Positions 12,425 to 23,542 of a stretch of DNA of 64,000 nt are shown here, piece after piece. The notes under the pieces were generated by a model. It saw nothing but the letters and a program-made list of their open reading frames with translations, was not told where the DNA came from and made no database searches. The DNA comes from Cyrtodaria siliqua (Eukaryota; Mollusca; Bivalvia; Adapedonta; Hiatellidae): assembly GCA_037043455.1 (NCBI GenBank), contig JAWPHD010000297.1:248001-312000 (forward strand), read 5' to 3'. A program made the translations under genes and the position numbers. Position 1 is the stretch's first letter. Each line of letters opens with the position of its first letter.

Positions 12425-12555
12425 GCAAGTAATATTTATAGCACAATTGTTCGAGTACATGTAATATATATAGCATAATTTTTCGAGTATATGCGATTTA
12501 TACTGCTGCTTCTCGAGGGCCGCAGTATAAATCGCATACGAGAACAATATGCTAT
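12425..12555. repeat. Imperfect palindrome (arms about 60 bp)
   Basis: The core is gtatatgcgatttatactgc / gcagtataaatcgcatac around ctcgagg at 12510. Outer arms pair 'tatagcataattttt' with 'acaatatgctataaat'. No gene is involved. Confidence 0.65.
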
Positions 12556-12559
12556 AAAT

Positions 12560-13849
12560 GTTTTGTACCATAGCCATTTATCCAACTACGCTGTGCAAGA
12601 AGTTTTAGGGCGTTGCAGTTTTCAGTAAAAATAACAGCTCGATCCAATCAAGAAATAGCATTATCACGCGGCATGAGCATGACCCATGTTTTGATTATTG
12701 CAGCCAATCGCCTGTGTATATTATTGGGCAAATCCAATGTCAAGGAATGCTGTTTTGATAATAGGTAGTTGTGTTCGACAGGTTGTGTGTAAACATTACA
12801 ATTACGCGCGTGTAAAATTCAGTAGACCATGGTATAACTACCGAATCTGTCATCTATAGCACGGCTGAAATATACCGGCATTTATAGCACGGTTTAGGCT
12901 CTTACCTTCAGGTTTATGAAACTTATATCATAAGCAAGAATTTATACTTACACAATGATATGACGTCGCTTTTTTATTGATCTGATATTACATTAGGCCC
13001 TATTGTTGATGCGCATGACTTTTATCTGATCCCACGTGTAATATCAGATTTTCCAGGACTCGTATAAAACGTGGATATGCAAGAATAAGCATATACTTAC
13101 GGTGTTTTTGTTCCCATTTTTACTTCCTTTTTTGTTTATAAATATTGGCTAGTTGTTAATGATATAGAAACTGACGTGATCTACAATTGTTTCAAAATTA
13201 AAATAACCCGTAGAGGCCACTTAAAACGGTAGATGAGACATATGGTGGGTCGGTGCAAGCACTTGAACACTTTATTGCCACTTCAAAAACAGGAAAAATG
13301 CGAAAAAGAAAACTGAAACTGAACCTGAAACTGAAACTGAAACTGTTGCAAAATCAAAATTACCCAACCATAGTTACCATAGTGCATTTAAATCATTTAC
13401 AGACACTTCAAAACAATAGGAATTAGTGAGACACGCGAAACTTAACATCCACTTAACATCCACTTAACATCTACTTCACAAACAATTACAATAAAGGGAC
13501 TTTTATTTATTCTCTTTTTAGTGCCTCTTTACAGAGAGTGCGCAATAACATATTACTTCACTGACCTAACTGAAATAGCAAGTGTGGGGAACTTTGTGTG
13601 TGATACCACTATAACAGCTGTTGCTATGTACAATGATTATAAATTGTTTAAGGGTTGACTTTGTATTTGCATTTAGCACGCATCTGTGTAGAAAAGTAAG
13701 TGATCTTTATAACAAAAACAACAGTTGTGGTAGAAACTAAACCAATTATTTTTTATCGAATTAATATGCTAATTTATTATTTCTATCAAACAATGCATTA
13801 ATTGCATCAATAATAAGTTATGAGCGGAAACCGCTAAAATCATCAAGTT
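12560..13849. other. No gene recognised; short GAAACT run
   Basis: The only structure seen is a hexanucleotide microsatellite (CTGAAA)n at about 13305-13345. Confidence 0.4.
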
Positions 13850-14075
13850 TCAAAAATGAAAGGTCCGTAACTAAGGCATGATGGGAGCAATGTAGCTGGC
13901 TATCGAACCTGACCCGAGTTACTATGCCCATAAACATTGTCCCCAAGTTTCATCAAGATTGGAGTATAAATGTTAATGTTGCCCGTCTGCTGTGCGTGAT
14001 CACATAATACATTCCGACAAGACGGGCGTATACAAATCGGAAGCAAGTACTAACCGACGGACGGACTAACAAACT
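13850..14075 (+). repeat. Dispersed repeat fragment
   Basis: Shows 'cccataaacattgtccccaa', 'gtttcatcaagattgga' and the closing 'accgacggacggac' style that ends other repeat families in this window. Confidence 0.45.
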
Positions 14076-14149
14076 CACACACATACACCCGGATGATATA
14101 GTGATCGCTAAGACGAGATTAAACGGGTTCAACAAAAAATTGATTTGGA

Positions 14150-15172
14150 TATTGTTTAACAGCTCATCAACAAACTACAGGTTATTTAGAGCCGCCCCAG
14201 GGACAATTGGTTTGAATGTTGTTTAACAGTTAATCAACAAACTACAGGTTATTTAGAGCCGCCCCAGGGACAATTGGTTTGAATGTTGTTTAACAGCTCA
14301 TCAACAAACTACAGGTTATTTAGAGCCGCCCCAGGGACAACTGGTTTGAATGTTGTTTAACAGTTAATCAACAAACTACAGGTTATTTAGAGCCGCCCCA
14401 GGGAAAAAATGGTTTGAATGTTGTTTAACAGCTCATCAACAAACTATAGGTTATTTAGAGCCGCCCCAGGGAAAAAATGGTTTGAATGTTGTTTAACAGC
14501 TCATCAACAAACTACAGGTTATTTAGAGCCGCCCCAGGGACAATTGGTTTGAATGTTGTTTAACAGTTAATTAACAAACTACAGGTTATTTAGAGCCGCC
14601 CCAGGGACAATTGGTTTTAATGTTGTTTAACAGCTCATCAACAAATTACAGGTTATTTAGAGCCGCCCCAGGGACAACTGGTTTGAATGTTGTTTAACAG
14701 TTAATCAACAAACTACAGGTTATTTAGAGCCGCCCCAGGGAAAAAATGGTTTGAATGTTGTTTAACAGCTCATCAACAAACTATAGGTTATTTAGAGCCG
14801 CCCCAGGGAAAAAATGGTTTGAATGTTGTTTAACAGTTAATCAACAAACTACAGGTTATTTAGAGCCGCCCCAGGGAAAAAATGGTTTGAATGTTGTTTA
14901 ACAACTCATCAACAAACTATAGGTTATTTAGAGCTGCCCCAGGGAAATATTGGTTTGAATGTTGTTTAACAGCTCATCAACAGACTATAAGTTATTTAGA
15001 GCCGCCCTAGGGAAAAAATGGTTTGAATGTTGTTTAACAGCTCATCAACAAACTATAGGTTATTTAGAGCTGCCCCAGGGAAATATTGGTTTGAATGTTG
15101 TTTAACAGCTCATCAACAGACTATAGGTTATTTAGAGCCGCCCCACGGAAAAAATGTTTGGAATGGTGTTTA
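14150..15172 (+). repeat. 67-bp tandem array, 15+ units
   Basis: The unit contains 'agctcatcaacaaactacag', 'gttatttagagccgcccc' and 'ggtttgaatgttgttta'. Unit starts fall at 14161, 14228, 14295, 14362, 14430 and so on to about 15105, a period of 67-68 bp. Alternate units read agctca or agttaa. Two further units (16499-16568 and 17295-17340) belong to the same array but were separated by transposon insertions. Confidence 0.9.
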
Positions 15173-16498
15173 GGCGACTTTTTTTTTTCTCTTGGTTTAC
15201 GGATCCGCCGACCCCAATTTTCGAGAGATTGGGAAAAAAAAAAATTGAACATCTTTGGTTTTTTTCACCGCCGGCCGCATTTCAACGCCAGATGAATAAT
15301 AAAAAAAAAATTGAATTGGTGAATCAAGATCCTCAAGACAAAATACTCCCATGTGTATTCTGAACTATGAAAACACTTGCAAGAAAGTAATTAAAATGTG
15401 TTATACACAAATTAAAACAATAAAAAATGTGTTATACACAAATTAAAACAATAAGAAGTTTGAATATTTTGCCTGGCGTCGAGTCGGCAGTTTGTCACAA
15501 CTTTGAGATCGACAATTTCTGACGTAAAACTACATTATCCTGCTATTAGGGTTGTGTTTTCTTTCCTCTTTGATAAGAAATACCATTTTTGGCATTCAAA
15601 ACACATTAATGCATGTAAAAAGTTCCTAAATGATGGTATTTCGATTGAATGTTTGTGAAATTGTCCGGCCGTAAATGTGCGGTGTCATAGTAGTTCGGAT
15701 GGTACATAATTTCGGATTTTTTATTTTTTTTTACATAATCGAATAGTAAAACATTTCTATTCATTATTTAATCCATCATTCTTTCTTTTATCATGTGTAA
15801 GGAGTTCCTGGAATCCTACTTTTAAATGAATTTTACTCTAAGCTCCTAATTCTTTAACTTGGAGAAAGTGGTGACAAAATGAAAAATATAGCCAGAGGAG
15901 GCCCTGATAGTATAATAAAACCTGATTAAAAATTTGGCTCCAAGTTCGGCTCCAGTTTCACCAAGTCGGCTCTGATTATTATAGTTTGGCAAAAGTGCTA
16001 GTACTCTCCTTTGCATTGGTTGTAAATTTCAATGTAATATATATTCTATTCTAACGAAGTGATAAATAAGTCTGCTGACTAGGGAGCATAAAGTGGTAAC
16101 AAAAAGAAAAATATAGTCAGGGGAGGTTCTGAGTTTGAGTAATACATACAAATGTGTGCTATAAAAGCGAATAAAGACACATTTCCACTAAGAACAAAAT
16201 ATTGGACCTTTGCATCTTAAATCAGGGCCTGTCCATTTTAAATCAGGGCCTGTCCATTTTCAGAAGCAACAAGCCCTGGGCCTGTCTCTAAAAAAAATTC
16301 TTTGAGCACTGAATATTAAAAGAATATTCAATGATTTAAATACATGTTGTGTTGTATAAACTTACGGTTTTATATGAGAAACATGGTCACCATGTTTGAA
16401 ATTTGTACCTAGAAACACATTTTTTTTTTTTTCCCCTTCCGACCGAGCGTAAAAAAATAAGAAAAAATCCGTAAACCAAGAAAAAAAAAATTGTGGCC
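15173..16498. mobile_element. PIF/Harbinger-like element 1 (1326 bp)
   Basis: TTA flanks both ends (15170-15172 and 16499-16501). The termini are inverted repeats: GGCGAC + T-run + ctcttggtttacggat on the left, and atccgtaaaccaagaaaa...gtGGCC on the right. A 3-bp TWA duplication with GGC ends is characteristic of PIF/Harbinger. No transposase or MYB-like ORF could be recognised, so it is called non-autonomous. It sits in the gttta|acagctc position of a 67-bp unit. Confidence 0.7.
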
Positions 16499-16568
16499 TT
16501 AACAGCTCATCAACAAACTATAGTTATTTAGAGCCGCCTCAGGGAAATATTGGTTTGAATGTTGCTTA
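16499..16568 (+). repeat. 67-bp unit between the two insertions
   Basis: One full unit of the 14-15 kb array, bounded on both sides by the TTA target sites of the neighbouring elements. Confidence 0.8.
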
Positions 16569-17294
16569 GGCCAGAAAGAAAAATACCTGTGTTTCTGGTT
16601 ACTCGGTTGAAAAAATTAGGGTTGGTAGGTAGGTATTTTTTTCTTTTCTTTTTTTTTTTTTTCTTTTTTTTTTTCATGGATGTCAAAACTAATCGGATTC
16701 TATTTTAATATATATAGCATCTTTGCTAGGGGCTTAATTAAGTTTTAATTCAAGAATGACACAGCCTAAGTGTCCTATCATGCTGACGCACACACATCGT
16801 CTTTTATATTGCAAATATTTGTTTGATTTTTGACATTACGCTTAGTATTTATAGCACTTTTCAGTCTTCTGGATATTTGTTTATATAAAACCACATACCT
16901 ATAAATAACAAATATATAGGATACTGTGAAATGTATATCTGTTTCACGTGGCAGTGTGGAAATTAATGGTATTTTTATACAATTTCTTATTTAGAAAAAC
17001 TATTATAATCCCATATTGCCATTTATTTTAATATGAATCTTTGCATGACAAATATTCTTATCAAAATCTATGAATGTTCGAAGAAAAAGTTAAGGTGCTA
17101 CGTGATAATTTGGCCACTTCATTGTCTGTAACTACATTACTCGGGGACATTTTTTCAGGAAATAACACGGAAATCTTTTCTTTTTTTTCTTTATTTTTAA
17201 TTTTTTTTTTTTTTATGATAAAAAACTGTAGGGTCGGCGCCAAAAAATAGGGACGGTCGGGTAACCAGAAACACAGGTATTTTTTTCCCCGGCC
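16569..17294. mobile_element. PIF/Harbinger-like element 2 (726 bp)
   Basis: TTA at 16566-16568 and 17295-17297. The left end is GGCCagaaagaaaaatacct; the right end is aggtatttttttccccGGCC. Inside, gtgtttctggttac faces gtaaccagaaacac. No ORF of note. It is inserted at the same point of the 67-bp unit as element 1, and is related to the diverged element at 6060-6512. Confidence 0.75.
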
Positions 17295-17340
17295 TTAACA
17301 GCTCATCAACAAACTATAGGTTATTTAGAGCCGCCCCAGA
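17295..17340 (+). repeat. Terminal 67-bp unit (partial)
   Basis: Continues the array after element 2 with acagctcatcaacaaacta and gagccgcccca, then stops where the SINE begins. Confidence 0.7.
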
Positions 17341-17580
17341 GAGAGGGGAATCTGTCCTATTCTTACTAGCGAATATATTCCTATGGTTCTCTTCGGAGGA
17401 TATACTCCAATATGCAAGAAAGTCTGATTAATGCCCATCCGAATGACGAGGATAAGGGAACGTGTCGTACCCAATAACACTGACAAAACTCAGTGGCGCT
17501 GGTGAGACTTTAATCAGGGTAGACCGGTTTTAAGCACACAACGCTATCCATTGGGTCACGCCTGCCCCTTACATAACTAA
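17341..17580 (-). mobile_element. tRNA-headed SINE, family 1, copy 2
   Basis: The minus strand shows ggcaggcgtgacccaatgga (A-box region) and then the tail-side blocks shared with 11990-12235 (ggatatactcc, cttactagcgaatata, caaaactcagtggcgctggt). The B box is degenerate (ggtctaccctg). Confidence 0.6.
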
Positions 17581-17599
17581 AAGGGTGTTCCACGGAACA

Positions 17600-18570
17600 C
17601 TTGTGTCGCCTTTCATGAGCTTATTTCAGACAATCTAACTATAAAGTTTGAAGATCGGAGTGCAATCCTTCATGAATTGGAGCAGATTTGTTTTATTTGT
17701 TACAGTTCATGAAAAGGATCATAACACTGCATTAGATAATTGATAAGGATAAACTGTAATAAAGTTTCATGACCATAGGTCAGTATTTTTCGAAGTCATG
17801 AGCTATGTTAGGTTGCAGGTTAAAGTTTTATAAAAAGGGGCATAGTTCAGCATTACATGAGTGATAAAGAACTACAAATGTGTCCATAGGACACGGATGC
17901 CCCCACTTAGGTCACTATGCCATAGCATTTTGATAATGAACATAAACACTGATAAGTACGTTCAACAGGTACGCATCTTCACTTGCTGGTCAACATTCTT
18001 GTAAAGTTTGGTGACCGTGGGTTAACTAGTTATGGAGGATCACGCGACACAAGTTTTTCAGCCCTTATTTTGACTAAGTCAATGGCCATAACTCTGTGGT
18101 TATTGGTCCAAAATAAAAACGGAAAACCAGGTGCACATCTTCACTTGCTGATCAACATTCCTGTAAAGTTTGGCGACCGTGGGTGAAATAGTAATGGAGG
18201 AGGGCGCGACACAATTTTTTCAGCCCCTATTTTGACTAAGTTAAGGGCCATATTTCTCTGGTTCTTGGTCCAAAATAAATCGAAAACCCAGGTGCACATC
18301 TTCACTTTCTGGTCATCATTCCTGTAAATTTTGACGACCGAGGGCTAAACAGTAATGGAGAAGGACGCGACACAAATTTTATAGTCCGATTTTGACCCAG
18401 GTGCACATCTTCACTTGCTGGTCAACATTCCTGTAAAGTTTCGCGACCGTGGTAACAAAAGTTATAAAGGATCGCGGCGACACAAGTTTTCGGGACGTAC
18501 GTACGTGCGTAAGGAGAGGTACGGACGGACGGATAAGTGAAAATATATATGGCCCCCAAGTGGGGGCATA
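17600..18570. repeat. Tandem ~162-bp repeat bounded by inverted GCCCCC motifs
   Basis: Units marked by 'cacatcttcacttgctggtc' and 'gtaaagtttgg(t/c)gaccg' begin near 17975, 18138, 18299 and 18407. The block is closed by gacgtacgtacgtgcgt and ggacggacgg. The outer motifs gatgcccccact (17886) and aagtgggggcat (18558) are inverted, as in a foldback element. Confidence 0.65.
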
Positions 18571-19200
18571 AAACTGTATAAAGTTGTATGACCATAATTT
18601 AATACTTTGCCAAGTTCTGAGCCAGGATAAGTTGCAGATTAAAGAAAAGGTGGTATAACTGCCTAAACTGAAGTCAGAGTTAATAGACATGTGTAACAAT
18701 ATTATTTGGAGTAATATGAAGATAAGTGTGAAGTTCCATAAACCTAGGTCAATTTTTTCACATTATGGCCAGTTATGAACTTGGTTAGGTTGTAGGTCAG
18801 TGTTTTATGAAAAGGGGCATAACTCTGCCAAAATGAAATGAAAATCAGAGTTATTGGTATGGTCATGGTTAACAACATTCCTTGCGGTAAGATGAATATG
18901 TGTGTGAAGTTGCATGAACATAGGTCAAATACTTGTTAAGTTGTGGCCAGCTTGGTTAGGTTGTAGGTTAAAGTTTTATAAAAAAGGGCACAACTCTGCG
19001 GAACTTGAAACAAAAAGTCAGATCTATTGAATATGTGGGACAACATTCCTTGAGGTAAGATGAAGATGTGTGTGAAGTTTTATGAGTACTATTCAAGTTA
19101 TGGCCAAGGTTAGGCTGCAGTTTCAAGTGTGACGGATGACAGACGCCGGACAGACGACCAACAAAGTGATCCCTCAGTGTCTGCCATGCTACGTAGATGA
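18571..19200. repeat. Second tandem family, ~165-180 bp units
   Basis: About three to four units share 'gtgtgtgaagtt(g/t)catga', 'cataggtcaa', 'cttggttaggttgtaggt' and 'ggcataactctgc'. It ends with gtgacggatgacagacgcc and ggacagacg. It is non-coding. Confidence 0.6.
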
Positions 19201-19439
19201 CACAAAAATAAAGTACTTCTAAAGACTTCAAATAACCATAAGGTGGCCTGTAACATGCACAACTAAGTAATGCATGTTTGCCATTTACATCTCTTTACAG
19301 TTATTCTGTTTGTTTGTCAAATGGACCGAGCCCTTAACAGAATCACAAAATACTATACGATTTTAAACATCTATAGTTTTCATCAGTTGACTTAAGGAAA
19401 CAGACATTTAGTTATTTCTGTTCAACCTACCCTAGCGAA

Positions 19440-19790
19440 AATGGTACAGCTTTAAGCTAGTTTTAAGCTAGCTTTAATGCAATTTTTATTTGCGTTAAAG
19501 CTAGCTGTAGCGCAGAAAAGTTATGTTAAACCTACGTTAGACATCCGCTAAAGCTAGCGGTATTGGCAGTCTAAAACGCAGCTTTATCCCAGCTTGGATA
19601 AAACGCAGCTTTATCCCAGCTTGGCCAATACCGCTAGCTTTAACGTAGGTCTGTGTCAAATCTGCGTTATTTCCGGGTTTTTGGGGGAGCTGCGTTAAAG
19701 CTGTGTTGTGTAAAGCTGCGTTAGAATGTGGTAAAGCTAGCTTTATCCTAGCTTGGCCAATACCGCTAGCTTGAACGTAGCTCCAACGCA
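19440..19790. repeat. Inverted repeats built on agctagcggtattggc
   Basis: acgttagacatccgctaaagctagcggtattggc (read as two blocks) faces gccaataccgctagctttaa and cgtaggt near 19622, with a duplicated 'aaaacgcagctttatcccag' between. The array at 19791-20340 begins from its 'acgcagct' motif. Confidence 0.6.
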
Positions 19791-20340
19791 GCTTTAACGC
19801 AGCTCTCCCAAAACACAGAAATAACGCAGCTCCCCAAAACACAGAAATACCGCAGCTCCCCAAAATACAGAAATAACGCAGCTCACCAAACCACAAAAAT
19901 AACGCAGCTCCCTAAAACACAGAAATAACGCAGCTCCCCAGAATACAGAAATAACGCAGCTCCCCAAACCACAGAAATAACGCAGCTCCCCAAAACACAG
20001 AAATAACGAAGCTCCCCAAAACACAGAAATAACGCAGCTCACCAAACCACAAAAATAACGCAGCTCCCCAAAACACAGAAATAACGCAACTCACCAAACC
20101 ACAAAAATAACGCAGCTCCCCAAAACACAGAAATGACGCAGCTCCCCAGAATACAGAAATAACGCAGCTCCCCAAACCACAGAAATAACGCAGCTCCCCA
20201 AAACACAGAAATATCGAAGCTCCCCAAAACACAGAAATAACGCAGCTCCCCTAACCACGGAAATAACGCAGCTTTAACGCAACTCTCCAAATAAACAGAA
20301 ATAACGTAACTCCTAAAAAAAACACAGAAATAACGCAGCT
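19791..20340. repeat. 26-bp minisatellite, about 20 units
   Basis: The unit is 'aacgcagctcccc' followed by 'aaaacacagaaat', exactly 26 bp and repeated with minor changes. Because 26 is not divisible by 3, the same unit is read in three successive frames and the frame returns every 78 bp. This leaves long open frames with a 26-residue repeat on the minus strand. These are an artefact of the period. Confidence 0.9.
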
Positions 20341-20873
20341 TACATAAATAAAAGAATAAATATTGTTAGCAAAACAATAAATAAGTAAAATTCACTTAAA
20401 GCACAGTTTGTTTGGAACAATGCAAGCTGAAAGAAGTCAAGGAAAAAAGAAGAATAAGATTATCAAATGTTTTAATAAAGTGGATTCTCCTAGTGGAATC
20501 ACATTGGAAAAAAATATTCGGTGTTCCTTGGGATATTCTTCCAGTGATTCCCAGTGGAGTTAAATTCTGTGGAATCCCACTGGGAACCCAAAATTCCACT
20601 GGAATGCGGTGGGATTCCATTGACATTTTCACTAGGGCCTATGCGTTTTTAAATACTTGCTTTTAAATAGAAACAATAAAAGCAATAAAAAAACATGATT
20701 AACAGACTTCATAAATTGTTTGTCCCGTGTGGTTCCCGGGCAAAGAATATGGTCACTGCAGATCCCATTAGAGGGGTAGACAGAGGGGTAGAACTCCCCC
20801 AAATTCATGTTAACCTTATAAAATTTGTTCATGCTCCTTAAAGGTCTTCATCATGACCCCTGCATTGTTGCAG
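20341..20873. other. No confirmed gene; CCCACTGG/ATTCC repeats
   Basis: 20480-20640 holds several 'ccagtgg' and 'ccactgg' motifs with 'gaatccc' around them, forming loose inverted repeats. No other structure is seen. Confidence 0.35.
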
Positions 20874-20974
20874 GTGCCATCTCACTCAAATCACTAGAGC
20901 AGTGGCAGAAAAACAATATATGTGACACCAGCGTAAATGGAGTGTCTACAATAGAATTTGCAGCAACTCTGCAG
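20874..20974 (+). CDS. Candidate internal coding exon, unknown protein
   Basis: A 101-base segment is bounded by a good acceptor (cctgcattgttgcag) and a consensus donor (CTGCAG then gtgaga). Read with two leading bases, it gives 33 uninterrupted codons, including LKSLEQWQKNN and TSVNGVSTIEFAATLQ, a composition typical of a folded protein. It enters in phase 1 and leaves in phase 0. I recognise no family. No partner exon was found on the plus strand, which leaves it as either an orphan exon of a larger gene outside the window or an old pseudogene piece. The other strand is also open in one frame but reads less naturally. Confidence 0.4.
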
Positions 20975-22206
20975 GTGAGAAGGTTCTAGGCCCATTCTCC
21001 ATATTAATGGAGGATGAATCTGGCATATTCATTCCTGTCAGGCGCCATATTATTGAGACAGTGAATAGTTTAAAGAACTTAAGTTCATGAACCAATGTCA
21101 AAACAAAATGTTTCACTAACTCAATGACAGTCTGTGATCTTCAGTTCTTGAAATGACATTCATAAACAATTCATGAACTGAAAGTGACCTGTTCAAGAAC
21201 TTGAGGCTGAGTGAGAATCCGTACAGAATACACACAGAATCCGTTATTACAACAAGATTCCGTGCATTATACCCACATTTTTGACCTAAAGCAAGATATT
21301 CAGATGTAATTATATGTATAGTTACATTCCAGGCAGAATATCTGTGAATTATTTAAATGAATTAGAAAATTCCAGGTGGAATGTTTAGGAATCCAGGCAT
21401 ACTATGCAAATCTTTACGTAATTTAATACCAATCCAGACGGATATTCAAAATATCCGTACGGACTTTCAAAACATTCGTACAGATATTTTTTTAATATCC
21501 GCACGGACTTAAAATATCCGTACAGAACCTCAGAGCCAGACAATAATGCCTTTCATAGAATATATATTTATAAACAAAAATACAATCTACTTGTAAGCAT
21601 GTAAAACAAATTACAATCAATGCATATAAATCAAGTATCACTGAACTCTATCTGCCAAGCAGTATATAAGAGATGAAATTGCTCTTGTATTATGACTGCC
21701 AAAATTACTGACCTTTACATGAAAGTTGCAAGACCGTTTATCATTGACCCACCATGTGATGTATGAAAATTAATCCATAACACAAAAAAAACTTGTAAAG
21801 TATTACTACAAAATTCGTGTATTTTACCTGATGTCCCGATTGAAACAACTGATTTGATTTAAAACTGTTTATTTTTATTTTCGTATGCGACTAATTTAAC
21901 ATGACATGTATAACATTTATAAATGTTTGCATTTGTTTGTGATATACTCGAAGACGTCTTTCAAGACATAAGTTTAAATGCTGCATGCACAAATTATTGA
22001 AACTATAAACATGTGCCGTTTTTCAAGTCCTTGAGTATACCGTAAACTACCAGTTTTATGCGTTTACATATTGTCTAATTAGTAACAAGTTTTTGCAATA
22101 TGGCACTTTGTCCCTCCTTCATATGTACATAGTGAATTTCACTGTGTGAGTATGTTCCAGAGGAACCCAGCACATTGAATACCAAGACCTAGTTTAGGGT
22201 TACTAG
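20975..22206. other. No gene recognised; atccgtacgga motifs
   Basis: 21190-21540 has scattered (a)atccgtac(g/a)ga motifs, partly palindromic. The rest is plain AT-rich DNA. Confidence 0.4.
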
Positions 22207-22571
22207 GCTGATGGGGTCATTATCAAACCTAGGCTGATGGGGTCATTGTCGTATCGGGTACTGTTGTCATACCTAGGCTGATGGGGTCGTTGTCGTATCG
22301 GGTACTAGAGAAAGATACTTAATCTCCAACTTAACGTACCCGAGACAAAATATCGCGAGAAAGTACAATGTTGTAAAATTATTCTTGTTTTACCGAAAAA
22401 GAGCGAAACAATACAAACATGATGCTGCTAATTCACACAAAGTAAAAACACAAGAATTTCAAGTTCTAAACTGTTCCAGTTTCACCAACTTCCACCATTT
22501 CGGGTACGTTTCTGTATAGGCGAAGATTTACGGGTACGTTTCTGTATACCCGATACGACAATAACCCCATC
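22207..22571. mobile_element. GATGGGGTC-TIR element, copy 1
   Basis: The right end is tacccgatacgacaataacc + ccatc. The left end carries three staggered starts of gctgatggggtcattgtcgt (22207, 22233, 22278), so it looks rearranged. Subterminal cgggtacgtttctgtata is repeated on the right. The same termini bound the element at 44255-44573. No ORF. Confidence 0.65.
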
Positions 22572-23004
22572 GGTGTAAGTGTCTGTGGTCTGCTTAATGG
22601 CGGAGCTGCTTGCAGGCACTGCAGGCCCGGGCCTACATTTTTCCCTTTTGAACATTTCAAAAACTGAAGGGGTAGGGGGTGTTGTGGGTTTCGACAGTCA
22701 AATCTTGAAATCCCTCAAAAAAGTGGGTTTTGGAGTTCTGTTTATTTACCAAAATTGTCTCCCCAATCTCGTCAGAATGCACCATTTGAAAAACAATATC
22801 TTGGGTGAATGGAGTGCATGCAAATGACTCATGTCTTGAGCATGGTTCAGACCCCTTAGACAAATTTCGAGTTTTACGATGTTCTGTAGCACATTACAGA
22901 TATTCTTTAACGTCTGGACTTTATTGAGAAACAAACTGAATTATTTTACCCAATAACAGCATATATTTTAGAATGCAAAGTCCAAATACAATTTGAAAAC
23001 TTAC
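22572..23004. other. No confirmed gene
   Basis: Open frames on both strands around 22580-22930 lack domains and splice context. They probably lie in an unclassified dispersed repeat. Confidence 0.35.
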
Positions 23005-23046
23005 CATAGGCCTAACTTGCATAAGTTCGCCGAAGTCGATCGCCAT
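23005..23046 (-). CDS. Candidate first coding exon (14 codons)
   Basis: On the minus strand a start in good context (gttaaaATGGCG) opens 14 codons that end exactly at ATG|GTAAGT, a consensus donor. A CpG-bearing stretch (gacgcatgcgcg) lies just upstream, as at many animal promoters. The short peptide (MAIDFGELMQVRPM) matches nothing I know. No second exon could be found downstream (toward lower coordinates), so this rests only on the start context and the donor. Confidence 0.28.
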
Positions 23047-23542
23047 TTTAACAGTTGTTTCCCCCAACGCGCATGCGTCAACGGGTGAAACAATATTTGC
23101 CAACGAAATTCAAAAAGTTGACAACAAAAAAATATAAAAATTAAGTATTTCTTTATCATGTTTTAATTCTGTTATTTCTTTTTAATATATCTGATCCAAT
23201 GTAAATGAAATGCTCAATATTTATTTGATATAAAAACAATGTTGACCGTTATTGAGAACAATGATATAACGTAAGTTTCTACCAATGGATGCACCAAATA
23301 TATAAAGCAAAGTTCGGCGTGAGAATTCGGCAATAAAAGAAAGTTTTACGGTAACAATTGTTTTAATTTAAATAGCTGAGAGGTTTTTTTTACCCAATAA
23401 ACTACATCAATTTTAGTTACGCCGTTGGTGCCCACGGCGGAATGGGCACGAACGGATAATAGGTACGAACGGATGCAATTTTTACCCCCAATGTCTACCA
23501 ACGGCTGGATCCATAGACATATATATATATATATATATATAT
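23047..23542. other. Intergenic; (TA)n microsatellite at the right end
   Basis: A (TA)n run of about 26 bases occupies 23517-23543, directly before the duplication that follows. Inverted gaacggat / caacggctgg motifs are seen at 23450-23510. Confidence 0.5.

Noticed and set aside
13305..13345. GAAA-NN-GAAACT motifs resembling an interferon-response element
   Set aside because: They are produced by a simple (CTGAAA)n microsatellite with no gene nearby.
19537..20290. Cys/Phe-rich repetitive open frames on the minus strand
   Set aside because: The 26-bp minisatellite is read in three frames in turn, giving a 26-residue pseudo-repeat. Not a protein.
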